Shown: positions 28,290 to 38,164, counted from the stretch's first letter. The stretch: DNA of 64,000 bases from CAWHQZ01 sp963831645 (GCA_963831645.1 CAWHQZ010000017.1:62001-126000); one strand, 5' to 3'. The notes: a model not told the origin generated them from the letters alone. Numbers and translations are program-made.

Positions 28290-29395
28290 ATGACGAGGGG
28301 CTCGGGGACGGCTCTGCCGGCCGGCTCGAACCACGCGCTGCGGCTCATCGAGGTGAGCAAATCCTACGGCCCGGTGCGCGCCCTCGACAGGTTGTCTTTC
28401 GAGGTTGAGCAAGGTTGTTTCTTCGTCCTTTTCGGTCCGAGCTCCGTCGGCAAGACGACGACGTTGCGCACCATCGCCGGTTTGGTGCGCCCTGATTCCG
28501 GGCGTCTCGAAATCGGCGGCCTCGACGTAACCCGCGCCCCGATCGCCGGCCGCGGCGTTTCGATGGTGTTCCAGTCCTTCGCCCTTTATCCGCATCTGAC
28601 CGTATTCGAGAATTTCGCCTATCCCTTGCGGGAGGAAAAAACCGGCGCGGCGGAGATCAGGAGGCGTGTCGATGAGACGGCGGCGATGCTCAAGCTCACC
28701 CAAAATCTCGAGCGCAAGCCGGCCACGCTTTCCGGAGGCGAGCAGCAGCGGGTGGCTCTTGGCCGCTCGCTGATCCGCCGGCCCAAAATCCTCCTGCTTG
28801 ACGAGCCCCTGACCAACTCGATGCCAAGCTGCGCCACGACATGCGGGCGGAGCTGAAGCGTCTGCATCGCCAGTTCGGAATGACCGTCATCTATGCCACG
28901 CCGGACGAGCTGGAGGCCTTGTCGATGGGCGAGGAGATCGCGGTGATGCGCGACGGCGCCGTAGTCCAGCGCGGCTCGCCGGATGTGCTCTATGAAACGC
29001 CGGCCGATCTCTACGTTGCCGGCAAGATCGGCTCGCCGGCCATCAACTTCCTCGAAGGCAAGCTGTCCCGCGCCGGCACCGCCGTGCAACTGTCGTTCGG
29101 CAAGCTGCCGATTGCCGGGGCGCGCGAGGCCGCCAAATCTGCGAGGATCGTCGTCGGCATCCGGCCGACGGACATCAGGCTTACGGCAAAAAACGGCATT
29201 GTGGCGCGCGTTCACATGCTCGAGCCTTTGGGTGATATTACGGTCGTCGACATCGACGCCAAGGGGGAACGGCTAAAGCTCGTTCTTCCCGAACAGCAGG
29301 CAACAGGCATGAAGAAAGGCGACCGGCTTTCCTTTACCATTGCGCCGGACAGGATTCATCTCTTCAATGCCCAGGACGGGAAGGCGATCGCCTGA
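28290..29395 (+). CDS. ABC transporter ATP-binding protein 1 (H-loop histidine replaced by proline), frameshifted
   Basis: This is a MalK-like ATPase with Walker A GPSSVGKTTT, Q-loop VFQSFALYPH, good signature LSGGEQQRVALGRSL and Walker B ILLLDEP. One C is missing near 28818, and restoring it gives LTNLDAKLRHDM. The H-loop, normally VTHDQ, reads IYATPDELEALSMG, so the catalytic switch histidine is a proline. The C-terminal regulatory part (VVGIRPTDIRL) is complete. A second, different ATPase of the same operon is at 32928-34018, which implies a heterodimer. SD and start: ATG 28290 (MTRGSGTALPAG). Confidence 0.85.
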
Positions 29396-29436
29396 TGTCC
29401 CGGCAAGAAGGTAGCACCAGCAAACGTGGGAGGAGT

Positions 29437-30873
29437 ATGAGAATGACTTGGAACTACAGACGATCGGCTTTTGCGGCAGCGATGACCGCTGCCGCCTTTA
29501 TGCACTCCTTCGGCCTTCGCCGAGGATGTGACGCTCAAGATGGCGGTGCCGGATTGGCCGCCGACGCGCATCATGAAGGACCTGTTCGACAAGAACTACA
29601 AGGCGCCGTCGGGCAACAAGGTGAATCTCGAAATCGACTTCATTCCCTGGCCCGACTACTACACCCGCCTCAACGCCTCGCTCACTTCGGGCGAGCAGAA
29701 GTACAACATGGCGGTGTCGGACTGCGCAGTGGCTCGGCGCCTTCATCGACGGCGGCTATTATCGCAAGATCAACGATCTCATCGATGCCGATCCCGGCCT
29801 GAAGGCGGCGATGGCGGACATGCATCCGAATCCGCTGCAGGCCTATGCCACCTATCCGTACAAGTCGGAGAACTACTACGGCTTCCCGCAGATGCCGGAT
29901 ATCCTCATCACCTACTATCGCACCGACATCCTCTGCCACGAGGAGGAGCAGAAGAACTTCCAGGCCAAGTACAACACAGAAGCTGCCCTGCACGCCCGAG
30001 GAGATGGACAACGTCGACTGGGATCATGTTCGAGAAGATCGGCGAGTTCTTCCAGCGCAAGAAGGGCGACATGCTCGCCGGCAAGCCCGGCCGACGACGA
30101 TTTCTACGGCATCGCCTATCAGGCCGGCAAGGGTTACGACTTCATCAGCATGCAGATCAACGGCTTCATCTGGCAGTACGGCGCCGGCATACTGGGACGA
30201 AACCAAGGCGCCGAGCGGTCAGGCCGAAGGTGTGGTGAACTCGCCGAAACGGCCGTGAAGGCGCTCGACCACTATCTCCGGCTGACCAAGTACATGCCGC
30301 CCGTGGTCAAGACCGGCAGGCATGGACATCTTCAAGACCGACGAGCTGTTCCGTGAGGGCAAGGTTGCCATGCATGTCGAATGGATCGGTTTTGGCGAGA
30401 GCACGATCAATCCGGCGACTTCGAAGGTTGCCGACAAGGTCGCCTTCGCGCAGATGCCTGGCTTACGCGGCGCTGACGGCAAGATCGTCCGCTGGTCGAA
30501 CATCGGCGGCCAGCCCTTCGTCCTGATGACCTGGAATACGGACGGGCAGAACAAGGAAGCGGTTGATTTCGTGAAGTGGTGGCTCTCCAGCGACATGCAG
30601 CATGCGTTCGCCGCCGCCGGGGGCCAGAGCGCGATCAAGTCGGTCTACAACGATCCGAAATACGTGTCATACCGTCCCTGGAACCGAACCTGGGCTCCGG
30701 GCCTCGATTGGCAGAAGGACGTCTGGCACATTCCGGAGTTCTTCGAACTGCTTGTGCAGCAGCAGGAGCAGTTCGATCTTGCCATCACCGGCAAGCAGGA
30801 TGCCAAGACCACGCTTGACAACATCGCTGCTTTCCAGGAGAAACTGCTGACGGAAGCAGGCCACATCAAGTAG
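29437..30873 (+). CDS. Periplasmic sugar-binding protein (ABC family 1), heavily frameshifted
   Basis: ATG 29437 follows a strong GGGAGGAG ribosome-binding site and begins a signal peptide (MRMTWNYRRSAFAAAMTAAA). Corrected segments read VTLKMAVPDWPPTRIMKDLF, GAFIDGGYYRKINDLIDAD, YYGFPQMPDILITYYRTDIL, FYGIAYQAGKGYDFISMQI, then an unbroken stretch from about 30322 (MDIFKTDELFREGKVAMHVE) to TAG 30873. I count at least seven frame changes between 29510 and 30325. Because every piece matches a family-1 binding protein in order, sequence error is more likely than decay. It serves the permeases that follow. Confidence 0.78.
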
Positions 30874-30977
30874 CCCATCCGCCGCACACGGGCCGTGGGG
30901 CCGGGAAAACTGCAGCCGCGGCAGCGGCTGCAGCCTTCTCAACCCGGCCGCCGCGCTTGCGTTTTCCACATGCGGAA

Positions 30978-32040
30978 ATGGCGATAGGATCGACACTGCC
31001 GGGCACAGGCGGCAATCGTCTGTTTGAGCTGCGCTTCGACAATTGGCTGCTCGCCTGTCTGATTGCTATCGCGGTTTCCGCCGCGGCGATCGCGCTTCTT
31101 CCTCCCGGCGTGTCGTTCTGGGTCTCCCTCGCCGCCGCGGCGCTCGCCGCAGCCTCGGCGGTATACAACGCCTGGGGGCGCTATATGGGCGGCCTGCTGG
31201 TGGCGCCGGCGATCGCCCTGCTTTTCATCATGAATATTTTTCCGTTGTTGTGGTCGTTCGGTCTGTCTTTTTTCGCCTACCGGGCCAACCGGGCCAGGCC
31301 GCCGACCTTCGTGGGCCTCGCCAACTACGAAAAGGTATTGACTGATCCCGTCGTATGGGAGCGCCTGATCACCACCGGGCGATTCGTCGTGTTGACGGTC
31401 GCCGTGCAGATGCTGGTCGGCTTCTTCCTGGCCATGCTCTTCGCCAAGCAGTTTCCGCTACGCCGTTATCTGCTGATTCTGGTGCTCACGCCGATGATGC
31501 TGTCGTTCGTCGCCATCGGCGCCTTTTTCCGCTACTACTACGAGCCGACGTTCGGGCTCTTGAGCCAGTTCGTGCGGTTGTTTACCGGCGAACCCTACAT
31601 TCTTCTGGCTACTACGGCGGGTTCGACTGGCCGGCATTGTGTTCGCCGATGCCTGGATGTGGTCGCCTTTTGTGATGCTGCTGGTGCTGGCGGGTCTCGT
31701 CAGTGTGCCCAAGTACCTCTATGAAGCTGCCGCGGTCGATCGCGTCTCTGCCTGGCGGCGCTTCTGGTACATCACGTTCCCCTATATCCGCGGGCTTCTG
31801 ATGCTCGCCCTTCTTTTCCGCACCATCGAGGCGTTCAAGCTGTTCGATGTCGTGTTTCTCCTCACCGAGGGCGGTCCGGGGACCTCGACGGAGACCATCG
31901 CCATTTACGTCTATCGGCAGGCCATCCAGTTCAACAAGACATCGGACTCGACCGCTCTATCCTATATCCTGCTGTTCACGGTGATCGTGCTGACCAACCT
32001 CTATCTCTACCTCGCCAACCGGCGCGCCAGGGAGGTGTAG
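30978..32040 (+). CDS. Sugar ABC transporter permease (MalF-like), one frameshift
   Basis: ATG 30978 gives MAIGSTLPGTGGNRLFEL; a TTG at 30957 in frame is less likely. The protein has about eight membrane segments, beginning WLLACLIAIAVSAAAIALL, two more than a minimal permease, as is common for MalF-like subunits. A frameshift near 31610 separates FTGEPYILLAT from GIVFADAWMWSPFVMLLVLA. The EAA loop LYEAAAVDRVSAWRRFWYI is intact. Corrected length is about 354 residues. The next permease begins 15 bases after the stop. Confidence 0.83.
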
Positions 32041-32055
32041 CTGGCGCGTGCGCGC

Positions 32056-32925
32056 ATGTTCAGAAGGCCTTCGGGCGTAGGGCAGGCCGGCTGGGGGCGC
32101 ACGCTTACGGCGGCCGTCGTCAGCTTCCTCTACTTCTTCCCCGTGCTGTGGATCATTCTCACCGCGTTCAAGAGCTACAGCGACGCCTTGGCGGTGCCGC
32201 CGCGTTTCCTGTTCACGCCGACCCTCGAAAACTTCGTGCAGGTTTTTTCGCGCGCCTATGCCGTCGGCACGGCCGCCCAGGCCACCAAGTTCGATCTCTA
32301 CTTCTTCAATTCGATCTTTATCGCCGGAACCAGCGTTCTGCTCGCGCTCGTCATCGGCACGCTGGCGGCATTCGGTTTCTCGCGCTACCCGCTCAAGGGC
32401 AACGACACCTATCTGTTCATCATCCTTACGACGCGTATGCTGCCGGCCATCGTCGTGATCATCCCGGTCATCCTCATGTTCCGGGTGACCGGCCTTGCCG
32501 GGAGCTACGCCGGCATCATTGCCCTCTACACGGCCTTCAACCTGCCGTTCACCATCTGGATGATGAAGAGCTTCTTCGACGAGCTTTCGCCGGACGTGGA
32601 AGATGCCGCCCGCCTCGACGGCTCTTCCGAAACGCGCGTTTTCTTCAAGATTTGCCTGCCGCAAGTGGGAGCCGGCATCGCTGCGACTGCCGTGTTCGGC
32701 CTCATTCTCACCTGGAACGAATATCTTTTCGCGCTGCTCCTGACCGGCGTGGAAACGCGCACCGTGCCCGTCGCCATGGCGCAGACGATCGGCGGCGATA
32801 TCGGAGTTCGCTGGGGGCTGCTGGCGGCGATCGAGACCCTCTTTCTGATTCCCGTCATCCTGGTCACTTTCTTTCTGCAGAACCATCTGCTGCGCGGTGT
32901 GACCTTCGGCACGATCAAGCGCTAG
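32056..32925 (+). CDS. Sugar ABC transporter permease (MalG-like)
   Basis: This intact permease of 289 residues (MFRRPSGVGQAGWGRTL) has six membrane segments, the EAA motif EDAARLDGSSETRVFFKICL and a C-terminus LRGVTFGTIKR that closely resembles MalG-type proteins. It forms the membrane channel with the preceding permease. The gap to the following ATPase gene is only 2 bases. Confidence 0.9.
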   Translation: MFRRPSGVGQAGWGRTLTAAVVSFLYFFPVLWIILTAFKSYSDALAVPPRFLFTPTLENFVQVFSRAYAVGTAAQATKFDLYFFNSIFIAGTSVLLALVIGTLAAFGFSRYPLKGNDTYLFIILTTRMLPAIVVIIPVILMFRVTGLAGSYAGIIALYTAFNLPFTIWMMKSFFDELSPDVEDAARLDGSSETRVFFKICLPQVGAGIAATAVFGLILTWNEYLFALLLTGVETRTVPVAMAQTIGGDIGVRWGLLAAIETLFLIPVILVTFFLQNHLLRGVTFGTIKR

Positions 32926-32927
32926 CC

Positions 32928-34018
32928 ATGTCGACGATCGAACTGAGGGATCTCACCAAGGACTTCGGCACGCTCATCGCCGTCAGGGACGTCAATTTGA
33001 GTGTGGCGGCGGGCGAGGTGGTATGTCTTCTTGGCCCTTCGGGTTGCGGCAAGACAACGACCTTGCGAATGATTGCGGGCCTGGAAACGGCGACCGCAGG
33101 GAGACATCATCGTCGCCGGCAGAAGCGATGAACGACCTGCCGCCGGAAAAGCGCGATATCGCCATGGTCTTCCAGTTCTATGCCCTCTATCCGTCCGTCA
33201 CGGTGGAAGAAAACATCGCCTTTCCGCTTCACTACGAAGGTCTGGCGCATGGGCAACGCCGGAAGCGAGTGCACGATGTGGCTCGGCTCCTCCACCTGGA
33301 CAACGTGCTGGACCGGCTGCCGGGGCAGATTTCCGAGGGCGAAAAGCAGCGGGTCGCCGTTGCGCGCGCCATCATCCGCGACCCGAACTGTTTCCTGTTC
33401 GACGAGCCGTTGAGCAGGCTCGATGTCGAGTTGCGGCAAACCATGCGCGGGCAGATCAAGGAAGTGCTCTCCAGCCTTTCGAAGGCGACAGTGATCGTGA
33501 CCCACGACCAGCTCGAGGCGCTGACCATGGCCGACCGGGTGGCCATCATGCGCGACGGCGTCATCGAGCAGATCGCGACGCCGCACCTGGTGTTCGCCAA
33601 ACCGGACAATGTATTCGTTGCGAGCTTCATTGGAACACCGCAGATGAACCTGATCGAGGCTCGGCTCGAGCGCGTAAACAACGGCAAGGCCACGCTGAGC
33701 ATGGGCTCGCACAAAGTGAAACTCGACGTCGGCGGAACGGTGGCGGGAATGCCGACCGGAGCAGCAACCGTGGGGATACGCCCGCGCGCGTTCACCCCGG
33801 TGGCGAAGCCTGAGCCGGACACCATTACGGTATCAGCCGAGCTCATCGAGCCCATGGGCCCGGAAACGCTGGTCCATGCCCGCGCCGACGCCGGCCCGGA
33901 AATCCGCGTCGTGGTCCCGCGCGAACACAGGATCAGGATGGGAGAGGTTCTGCACCTGCGGCCCGATCCGGTCCAGACTCACATCTTCGACAGCAACGGC
34001 AAGGCGGTTCGTTCATGA
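32928..34018 (+). CDS. ABC transporter ATP-binding protein 2 (degenerate signature motif), frameshifted
   Basis: This is a second MalK-like ATPase: Walker A GPSGCGKTTT, Q-loop VFQFYALYPS, Walker B CFLFDEP and a canonical H-loop VTHDQLEALTMADR. The signature, normally LSGGQ, reads ISEGEKQRVAVARAI. Extra bases near 33103 and 33122 shift the frame twice; in between the protein reads DIIVAG and then AMNDLPPEKRDIAMVF. The C-terminal regulatory domain is present (VGIRPRAFTPV). Its normal H-loop and weak signature are the mirror image of ATPase 1. The stop overlaps the next gene by ATGA. Confidence 0.86.
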
Positions 34019-34338
34019 ACGAAGCAGCGCCCGGCCCGCGAGGCATGTCGCCGGCGACCGCCGCCCTGTTCGAACATGGCATAATCGGGCTTGGCGTACT
34101 CGCTCTGTTGCTGATCTTTCAGCCTTTCAGCCTGCTCCTGTTCGGCGTGGGTTGTGCGCTGGTCGTGGCCGCCGGGCTTCTGAACAACCTTCTGCCCCTG
34201 TGTGCGCCGGGAGTGCCCGTCGCGACGCTCGGCACGATGGCCTTGCTGATTGCCGCGATCTTTCTCATCGTCGCCGGCATCGCCATTGCGTCGGCTTATT
34301 TGTACGGAGTGCTTTTCATCACCAGCCCCGGCGGGTGA
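34015..34338 (+). CDS. Small membrane protein coupled to the ABC transporter
   Basis: This 107-residue protein starts at ATG 34015 inside the end of the ATPase gene (ATGA overlap). It is almost entirely hydrophobic, with three predicted membrane helices (IIGLGVLALLLIFQPFSLLL, GVGCALVVAAGLL, MALLIAAIFLIVAGIAIASA). Standard sugar ABC importers have no such subunit. From memory, some rhizobial two-ATPase importers, such as the glycerol system, carry a small membrane protein of similar size, so an accessory role is plausible. I cannot assign a named family with certainty. Confidence 0.72.
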   Translation: MNEAAPGPRGMSPATAALFEHGIIGLGVLALLLIFQPFSLLLFGVGCALVVAAGLLNNLLPLCAPGVPVATLGTMALLIAAIFLIVAGIAIASAYLYGVLFITSPGG

Positions 34339-34382
34339 TTGCGATCGGCTGGAAAGAAGCCGCCCCTCGAATGGAGGATGCG

Positions 34383-35231
34383 ATGTTGCTTGGGTTCAAT
34401 CTTCTGTATTGGTGCGGACATGTCACTGACGAGCAATTGCCGCTGCTCGCCGAGTTGAAGAAGGTGGGTTACGACGGCGTCGAGCTGCCGATCTTCGAGG
34501 GTACACCGGAGCATTTCCGTCAGCTGGGCAGGGCGATCAGGGACAACGGCCTTCGCTGCACGGCGGTGACGGTGATGCCCGATCCGGCGCGGGACTGCAC
34601 CAGTTCCGATCCAAAGGTGCGCGAGGCCGCCCTGGGCCACATCAAGTGGGCCATCGACTGTCTCGCTGCGGCGGGCGGCGAAGTGCTGTGCGGGCCCTTT
34701 CACCAGCCGCTCGGCGTATTCTCCGGCGCGCCGCCAACCCGCTCGGAACGCTCCAACGTGTCGGAAGTACACCGCAAGGCGGCTGCGTATGCTGGCGAGC
34801 ATGGCATCAAACTGTCGATCGAGCCGCTCAACAGGTTCGAATGTTATGTTCTCAATACCGTAGAAGACGGGGCTGAGCTTGTGCGCGACGTCGACGCGGC
34901 GAACTTTGGTCTCCTCTACGATACGTTCCACGCCAACATCGAGGAGAAGGATCCGGTCGGGATCATCACGCCCCATCTAGCGCACATCAACCATGTACAT
35001 GTTTCTGAAAATGACCGCGGCACACCCGGCAAAGGTCATGTTCCATGGGCGCGGACACTCGCGACATTCAAGAAGGCTGGATACGACGGCTGGTTTGTGA
35101 TCGAGGCGTTCGGCAGAGCCCTGCCTGCGCTCGCGGCGGCCACGCGAGTCTGGCGCGATTTCTCGCCTACGCGCGAGGAGGTGTACAGGTTCGGACACGA
35201 CTTCCTGCGCGAGCAATGGGCGAAGGCGTGA
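34383..35231 (+). CDS. Sugar epimerase of the D-tagatose/D-psicose 3-epimerase type
   Basis: This 282-residue TIM-barrel enzyme starts at ATG 34383 with GGAGG 5 bases upstream (MLLGFNLLYWCGHVTDEQL). The four metal or catalytic residues of the ketose 3-epimerase family can be placed: Glu in SIEPLNRFECY, Asp in LLYDTFHANIEE, His in INHVHVSENDRGTPG and Glu in WFVIEAFG. It would interconvert C3 epimers of a ketose or a related keto acid. It closes the transport and catabolic module that starts at 26054. Confidence 0.86.
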   Translation: MLLGFNLLYWCGHVTDEQLPLLAELKKVGYDGVELPIFEGTPEHFRQLGRAIRDNGLRCTAVTVMPDPARDCTSSDPKVREAALGHIKWAIDCLAAAGGEVLCGPFHQPLGVFSGAPPTRSERSNVSEVHRKAAAYAGEHGIKLSIEPLNRFECYVLNTVEDGAELVRDVDAANFGLLYDTFHANIEEKDPVGIITPHLAHINHVHVSENDRGTPGKGHVPWARTLATFKKAGYDGWFVIEAFGRALPALAAATRVWRDFSPTREEVYRFGHDFLREQWAKA

Positions 35232-35244
35232 AGGTTTCGGAACC

Positions 35245-35628
35245 TCAGGCGTAACCGGAAAGGCCGGGGATCGAGCTCGCAACCTCCCGTACGAGCTCCG
35301 GCCCGGCCCTTTCTCGTGCGTAGTCGAGGAGCTCTGCGCCGAGCGCCTTGATCTGGTCCAGCGTCAGGCCTGCAGCCTTCAGCTGTGAGACAGCCGCCAG
35401 CGGTCCACCGACTAGGCCGCCGAGCGCGCCCATAAGACCACCTTGGCGGCCCGCTTTGTCATGGCGAGCCGCGAGCCGTTCAGCGCCCGGCAGCTTCGCG
35501 AACAGCTGGTCGACTTTTCCCGGATTGCCCTGCCTCTTGATGAGCGACAGCGTTATGCCCACCGCTGCTTCGGCGCTGGCAGCCTCGAGGCCGGTCACCT
35601 TCACCACCCGATCGATCAGCTCCTGCAT
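35245..35628 (-). CDS. Small helical protein, DUF2267-like
   Basis: This 127-residue protein begins MQELIDRVVKVTGLEAASAE and contains a glycine-rich middle (GGLMGALGGLVGGPLAA) and a helical C-terminus. The pattern resembles DUF2267/DUF2780-like proteins common in alphaproteobacteria; no function is established. It converges on the epimerase gene with a 13-base gap and is divergent from the ATPase gene at 35719. Confidence 0.65.
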   Translation of the reverse strand: MQELIDRVVKVTGLEAASAEAAVGITLSLIKRQGNPGKVDQLFAKLPGAERLAARHDKAGRQGGLMGALGGLVGGPLAAVSQLKAAGLTLDQIKALGAELLDYARERAGPELVREVASSIPGLSGYA

Positions 35629-35718
35629 TTTTTCAGTTCCTTTGTCCCAGCCTTCAATCTATAGCAGCACGACCGTGATCGGCCGCAAGCCGCTCAGAAT
35701 TCCAGGAAGCAATTGCGC

Positions 35719-37230
35719 ATGGCCGACAACGCGATTTTTCTCGGGAAGAGCGTCAAACCGGAGTTCCTCTATCTGTCGCTTGCCAACCGTCATGGTCTCA
35801 TTACCGGCGCCACCGGCACCGGCAAGACGGTAACCATGCAGATCATGGCCGAAGCCTTTTCGGCGCACGGCGTTCCGGTATTTACGGCCGACATCAAGGG
35901 CGATTTTGCCGGGGTTTCCATGGCCGGCGAGCCAAAGGACTTTCTCCTGGAGCGTGCCCAAGAGGTAGACCTCGACGACTACACTTTTGCCGCCTCACCG
36001 ACGATCTTCTGGGACTTGTTCGGTGATCAGGGTCATCCGGTGCGCACGACGGTGACCGAAATGGGCCCCCTGCTGCTGTCGAGATTGTTGGGTCTGTCGG
36101 AGGCTCAGGAGGGCGCGCTCAACATTGCGTTCAGGCTCGCCGATGAGGAAGGGCTCGCCATCCTTGATCTCAAGGACCTGCGAGCGCTGTTGTCCAACCT
36201 TGCTGAGCGCGGGAGGGAAATCAGGACCAGCTACGGCAGTGTTTCGACCATTACCATTGGCTCGATCCAGCGCCGCCTTGTCGTGCTCGAGCAGCAGGGA
36301 GCTGAAAATTTCTTTGGCGAACCGGCGCTCGACATCCGGGACTTCATGCGCTCCGACACCGACGGTCGGGGGTACATAAGCGTCCTGGCTGCCGACAGGC
36401 TGATGAACGCGCCGCAGCTCTATGGCACGTTTCTGTTGTGGCTGCTTTCCGAGCTGTTCGAGAAGCTTCCCGAGGTCGGCGATCCGGAGAAACCCAGGCT
36501 CGTGTTTTTCTTCGATGAGGCGCATTTGCTGTTTGCCGATGCGCCTCCGGGTTTGCAGCAAAAGATCGAGCAGGTGGTCAAGCTCGTCCGCTCCAAGGGT
36601 GTGGGTGTCTACTTCGTTACCCAGAACCCCCTGGACATTCCTGAGAGCGTCCTTGCGCAGCTCGGCAACAGGATTCAACACGCGTTGCGCGCCTACACCC
36701 CGCGCGAGCAGAAGGCGGTAAAGACCGCCGCCGACACGTTCCGGCCCAATCCGAAATTTGATACCGGCGAAGCCATCACCGAGCTCGGCAAGGGCGAAGC
36801 GTTGGTGTCGGTTCTTGATTTGAAAGGTATTCCTACCATGGTGGAGCGCACCCTCATTCGCCCCCCGTGCGGAAGGCTGGGACCGCTGACTCCCGAAGAG
36901 CGCAAATCGATTCTGGCCGTCAGCCCGGTTCGTGGCGAATACGACGAAGCCGTTGATCGCGAGTCCGCCGCGGAGCTGCTGGCCCAGCGCGCCTCGCGCA
37001 CTGCAGCACCTCCGAGCCGGCAGCAGGCAAAGGTCGGGTCACGGCGGCCGACAGAACGTACCGCTTCGGCCCCTCGCGGCTCGAACGTTCCGCGCAGTCG
37101 CGAGACCGCGACCGAACGCTTCGTGAAGAATGTCGCAGGGAGCGTCGGCCGCCAGGTCGGCACCATCGTAGTGCGTCAGGTGGGCAACGCTATCGTCCGC
37201 GGCATCCTGGGCGGCATCCTGCGCCGTTGA
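35719..37230 (+). CDS. DUF853 / HerA-like P-loop ATPase
   Basis: This 503-residue protein starts at ATG 35719 (MADNAIFLGKSVKPEFLYL). The Walker A motif is GATGTGKTVTMQI and the Walker B-like block is RLVFFFDEAHLLF. The later motif VYFVTQNPLDIPESVLAQLG is typical of the HerA-FtsK clade and of the DUF853 (YjgR) family. The last 100 residues are basic and low in complexity and end with VRQVGNAIVRGILGGILRR. The family's role is not established; HerA relatives pump DNA. It stands alone between oppositely oriented genes. Confidence 0.88.
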   Translation: MADNAIFLGKSVKPEFLYLSLANRHGLITGATGTGKTVTMQIMAEAFSAHGVPVFTADIKGDFAGVSMAGEPKDFLLERAQEVDLDDYTFAASPTIFWDLFGDQGHPVRTTVTEMGPLLLSRLLGLSEAQEGALNIAFRLADEEGLAILDLKDLRALLSNLAERGREIRTSYGSVSTITIGSIQRRLVVLEQQGAENFFGEPALDIRDFMRSDTDGRGYISVLAADRLMNAPQLYGTFLLWLLSELFEKLPEVGDPEKPRLVFFFDEAHLLFADAPPGLQQKIEQVVKLVRSKGVGVYFVTQNPLDIPESVLAQLGNRIQHALRAYTPREQKAVKTAADTFRPNPKFDTGEAITELGKGEALVSVLDLKGIPTMVERTLIRPPCGRLGPLTPEERKSILAVSPVRGEYDEAVDRESAAELLAQRASRTAAPPSRQQAKVGSRRPTERTASAPRGSNVPRSRETATERFVKNVAGSVGRQVGTIVVRQVGNAIVRGILGGILRR

Positions 37231-37258
37231 CCTGAGAGTTTGGAAGTCCGGGCTGCCA

Positions 37259-38164
37259 TCACCCCCTTCCTTTCGTCCTCGTTCGCCCCGGCCGTGCGTG
37301 TTTCTCGAGGAACGCCACGATTTTGGTGGCGACATCGACTTCCGTGGACTGTTCGATGCCTTCGAGGCCCGGAGAGGAGTTGACCTCCATGACGACCGGG
37401 CCGTGCCTGGAGCGGAGCATGTCGACGCCGCACACGTTGAGGCCCATGGCCTTGGCCGCCCGGATGGCGGTTGCACGTTCCTCCGGGGTGATTTTTATTT
37501 CATCGGCGTGTCCTCCGCGGTGCAGGTTGGAGCGGAACTCACCGGTTGCTCCGGTCCGTTGCATGGCGGCGATCACCTTGTCTCCGACGACCAGGGCGCG
37601 AATGTCGCGGCCGCCGGCCTCCTGGATGTACTGCTGCACGAGAATGGCGATCTGCGCTCCGTGAAAGGCCTCGATCACCGACTTGGCCGACTTGTGTGTT
37701 TCGCCGAGGACCACTCCGATGCCCTGTGTTCCCTCGAGAAGCTTGATGACGACCGGCGAGCCGCCGACCAGTTCGATGATTTCATCGGTGCGTCCGGCGT
37801 CGTTGGCGAAGGCGGTCACCGGCAGGCCGACGCCGTCACGTGAGAGGATCTGCAGGGAGCGCAGCTTGTCGCGCGAGCGGCCGATCGCCACCGATTCGTT
37901 CAGCGGAAACACGCCCATCATCTCGAATTGCCGCAGGACCGCCAGCCCGTAAAACGTGTGTGATGCGGCAATGCGCGGAATGACCGCATCGAAACCTGTC
38001 AGGTTTTCTCCCTGATGCCTGAGTTCCGGCCGTCGCGAGGTGATGTTCATGTAGCAGCGCGTATAGTCGATCGGCACGACATCGTGCCCGCGGGCGACCG
38101 CCGCCTCCATGATCCGGCGGTGCGAGTAGAGTCGCGCGTTGCGGGTCAGGAGCGCGATCTTCAA
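37259..38164 (-). CDS. rimK: RimK-type ATP-grasp amino-acid ligase
   Basis: This is an intact 301-residue ATP-grasp protein (MKIALLTRNARLYSHRRIME). It contains VVIKLLEGTQGIGVVLGET, GRDIRALVVGDKVIAAMQR and the metal-binding end VCGVDMLRSRHGPVVMEVNS. In E. coli and Pseudomonas RimK adds glutamates to the C-terminus of ribosomal protein S6. The start overlaps the stop of rimB by ATGA, so ligase and protease are co-translated. The C-terminal tail is basic. Confidence 0.92.
   Translation of the reverse strand: MKIALLTRNARLYSHRRIMEAAVARGHDVVPIDYTRCYMNITSRRPELRHQGENLTGFDAVIPRIAASHTFYGLAVLRQFEMMGVFPLNESVAIGRSRDKLRSLQILSRDGVGLPVTAFANDAGRTDEIIELVGGSPVVIKLLEGTQGIGVVLGETHKSAKSVIEAFHGAQIAILVQQYIQEAGGRDIRALVVGDKVIAAMQRTGATGEFRSNLHRGGHADEIKITPEERATAIRAAKAMGLNVCGVDMLRSRHGPVVMEVNSSPGLEGIEQSTEVDVATKIVAFLEKHARPGRTRTKGRG

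Noticed and set aside
26024..28703. Long minus-strand frames opposite the epimerase and dehydrogenase genes (368 and 544 residues)
   Set aside because: Both mirror well-conserved plus-strand genes and contain no recognisable motif.
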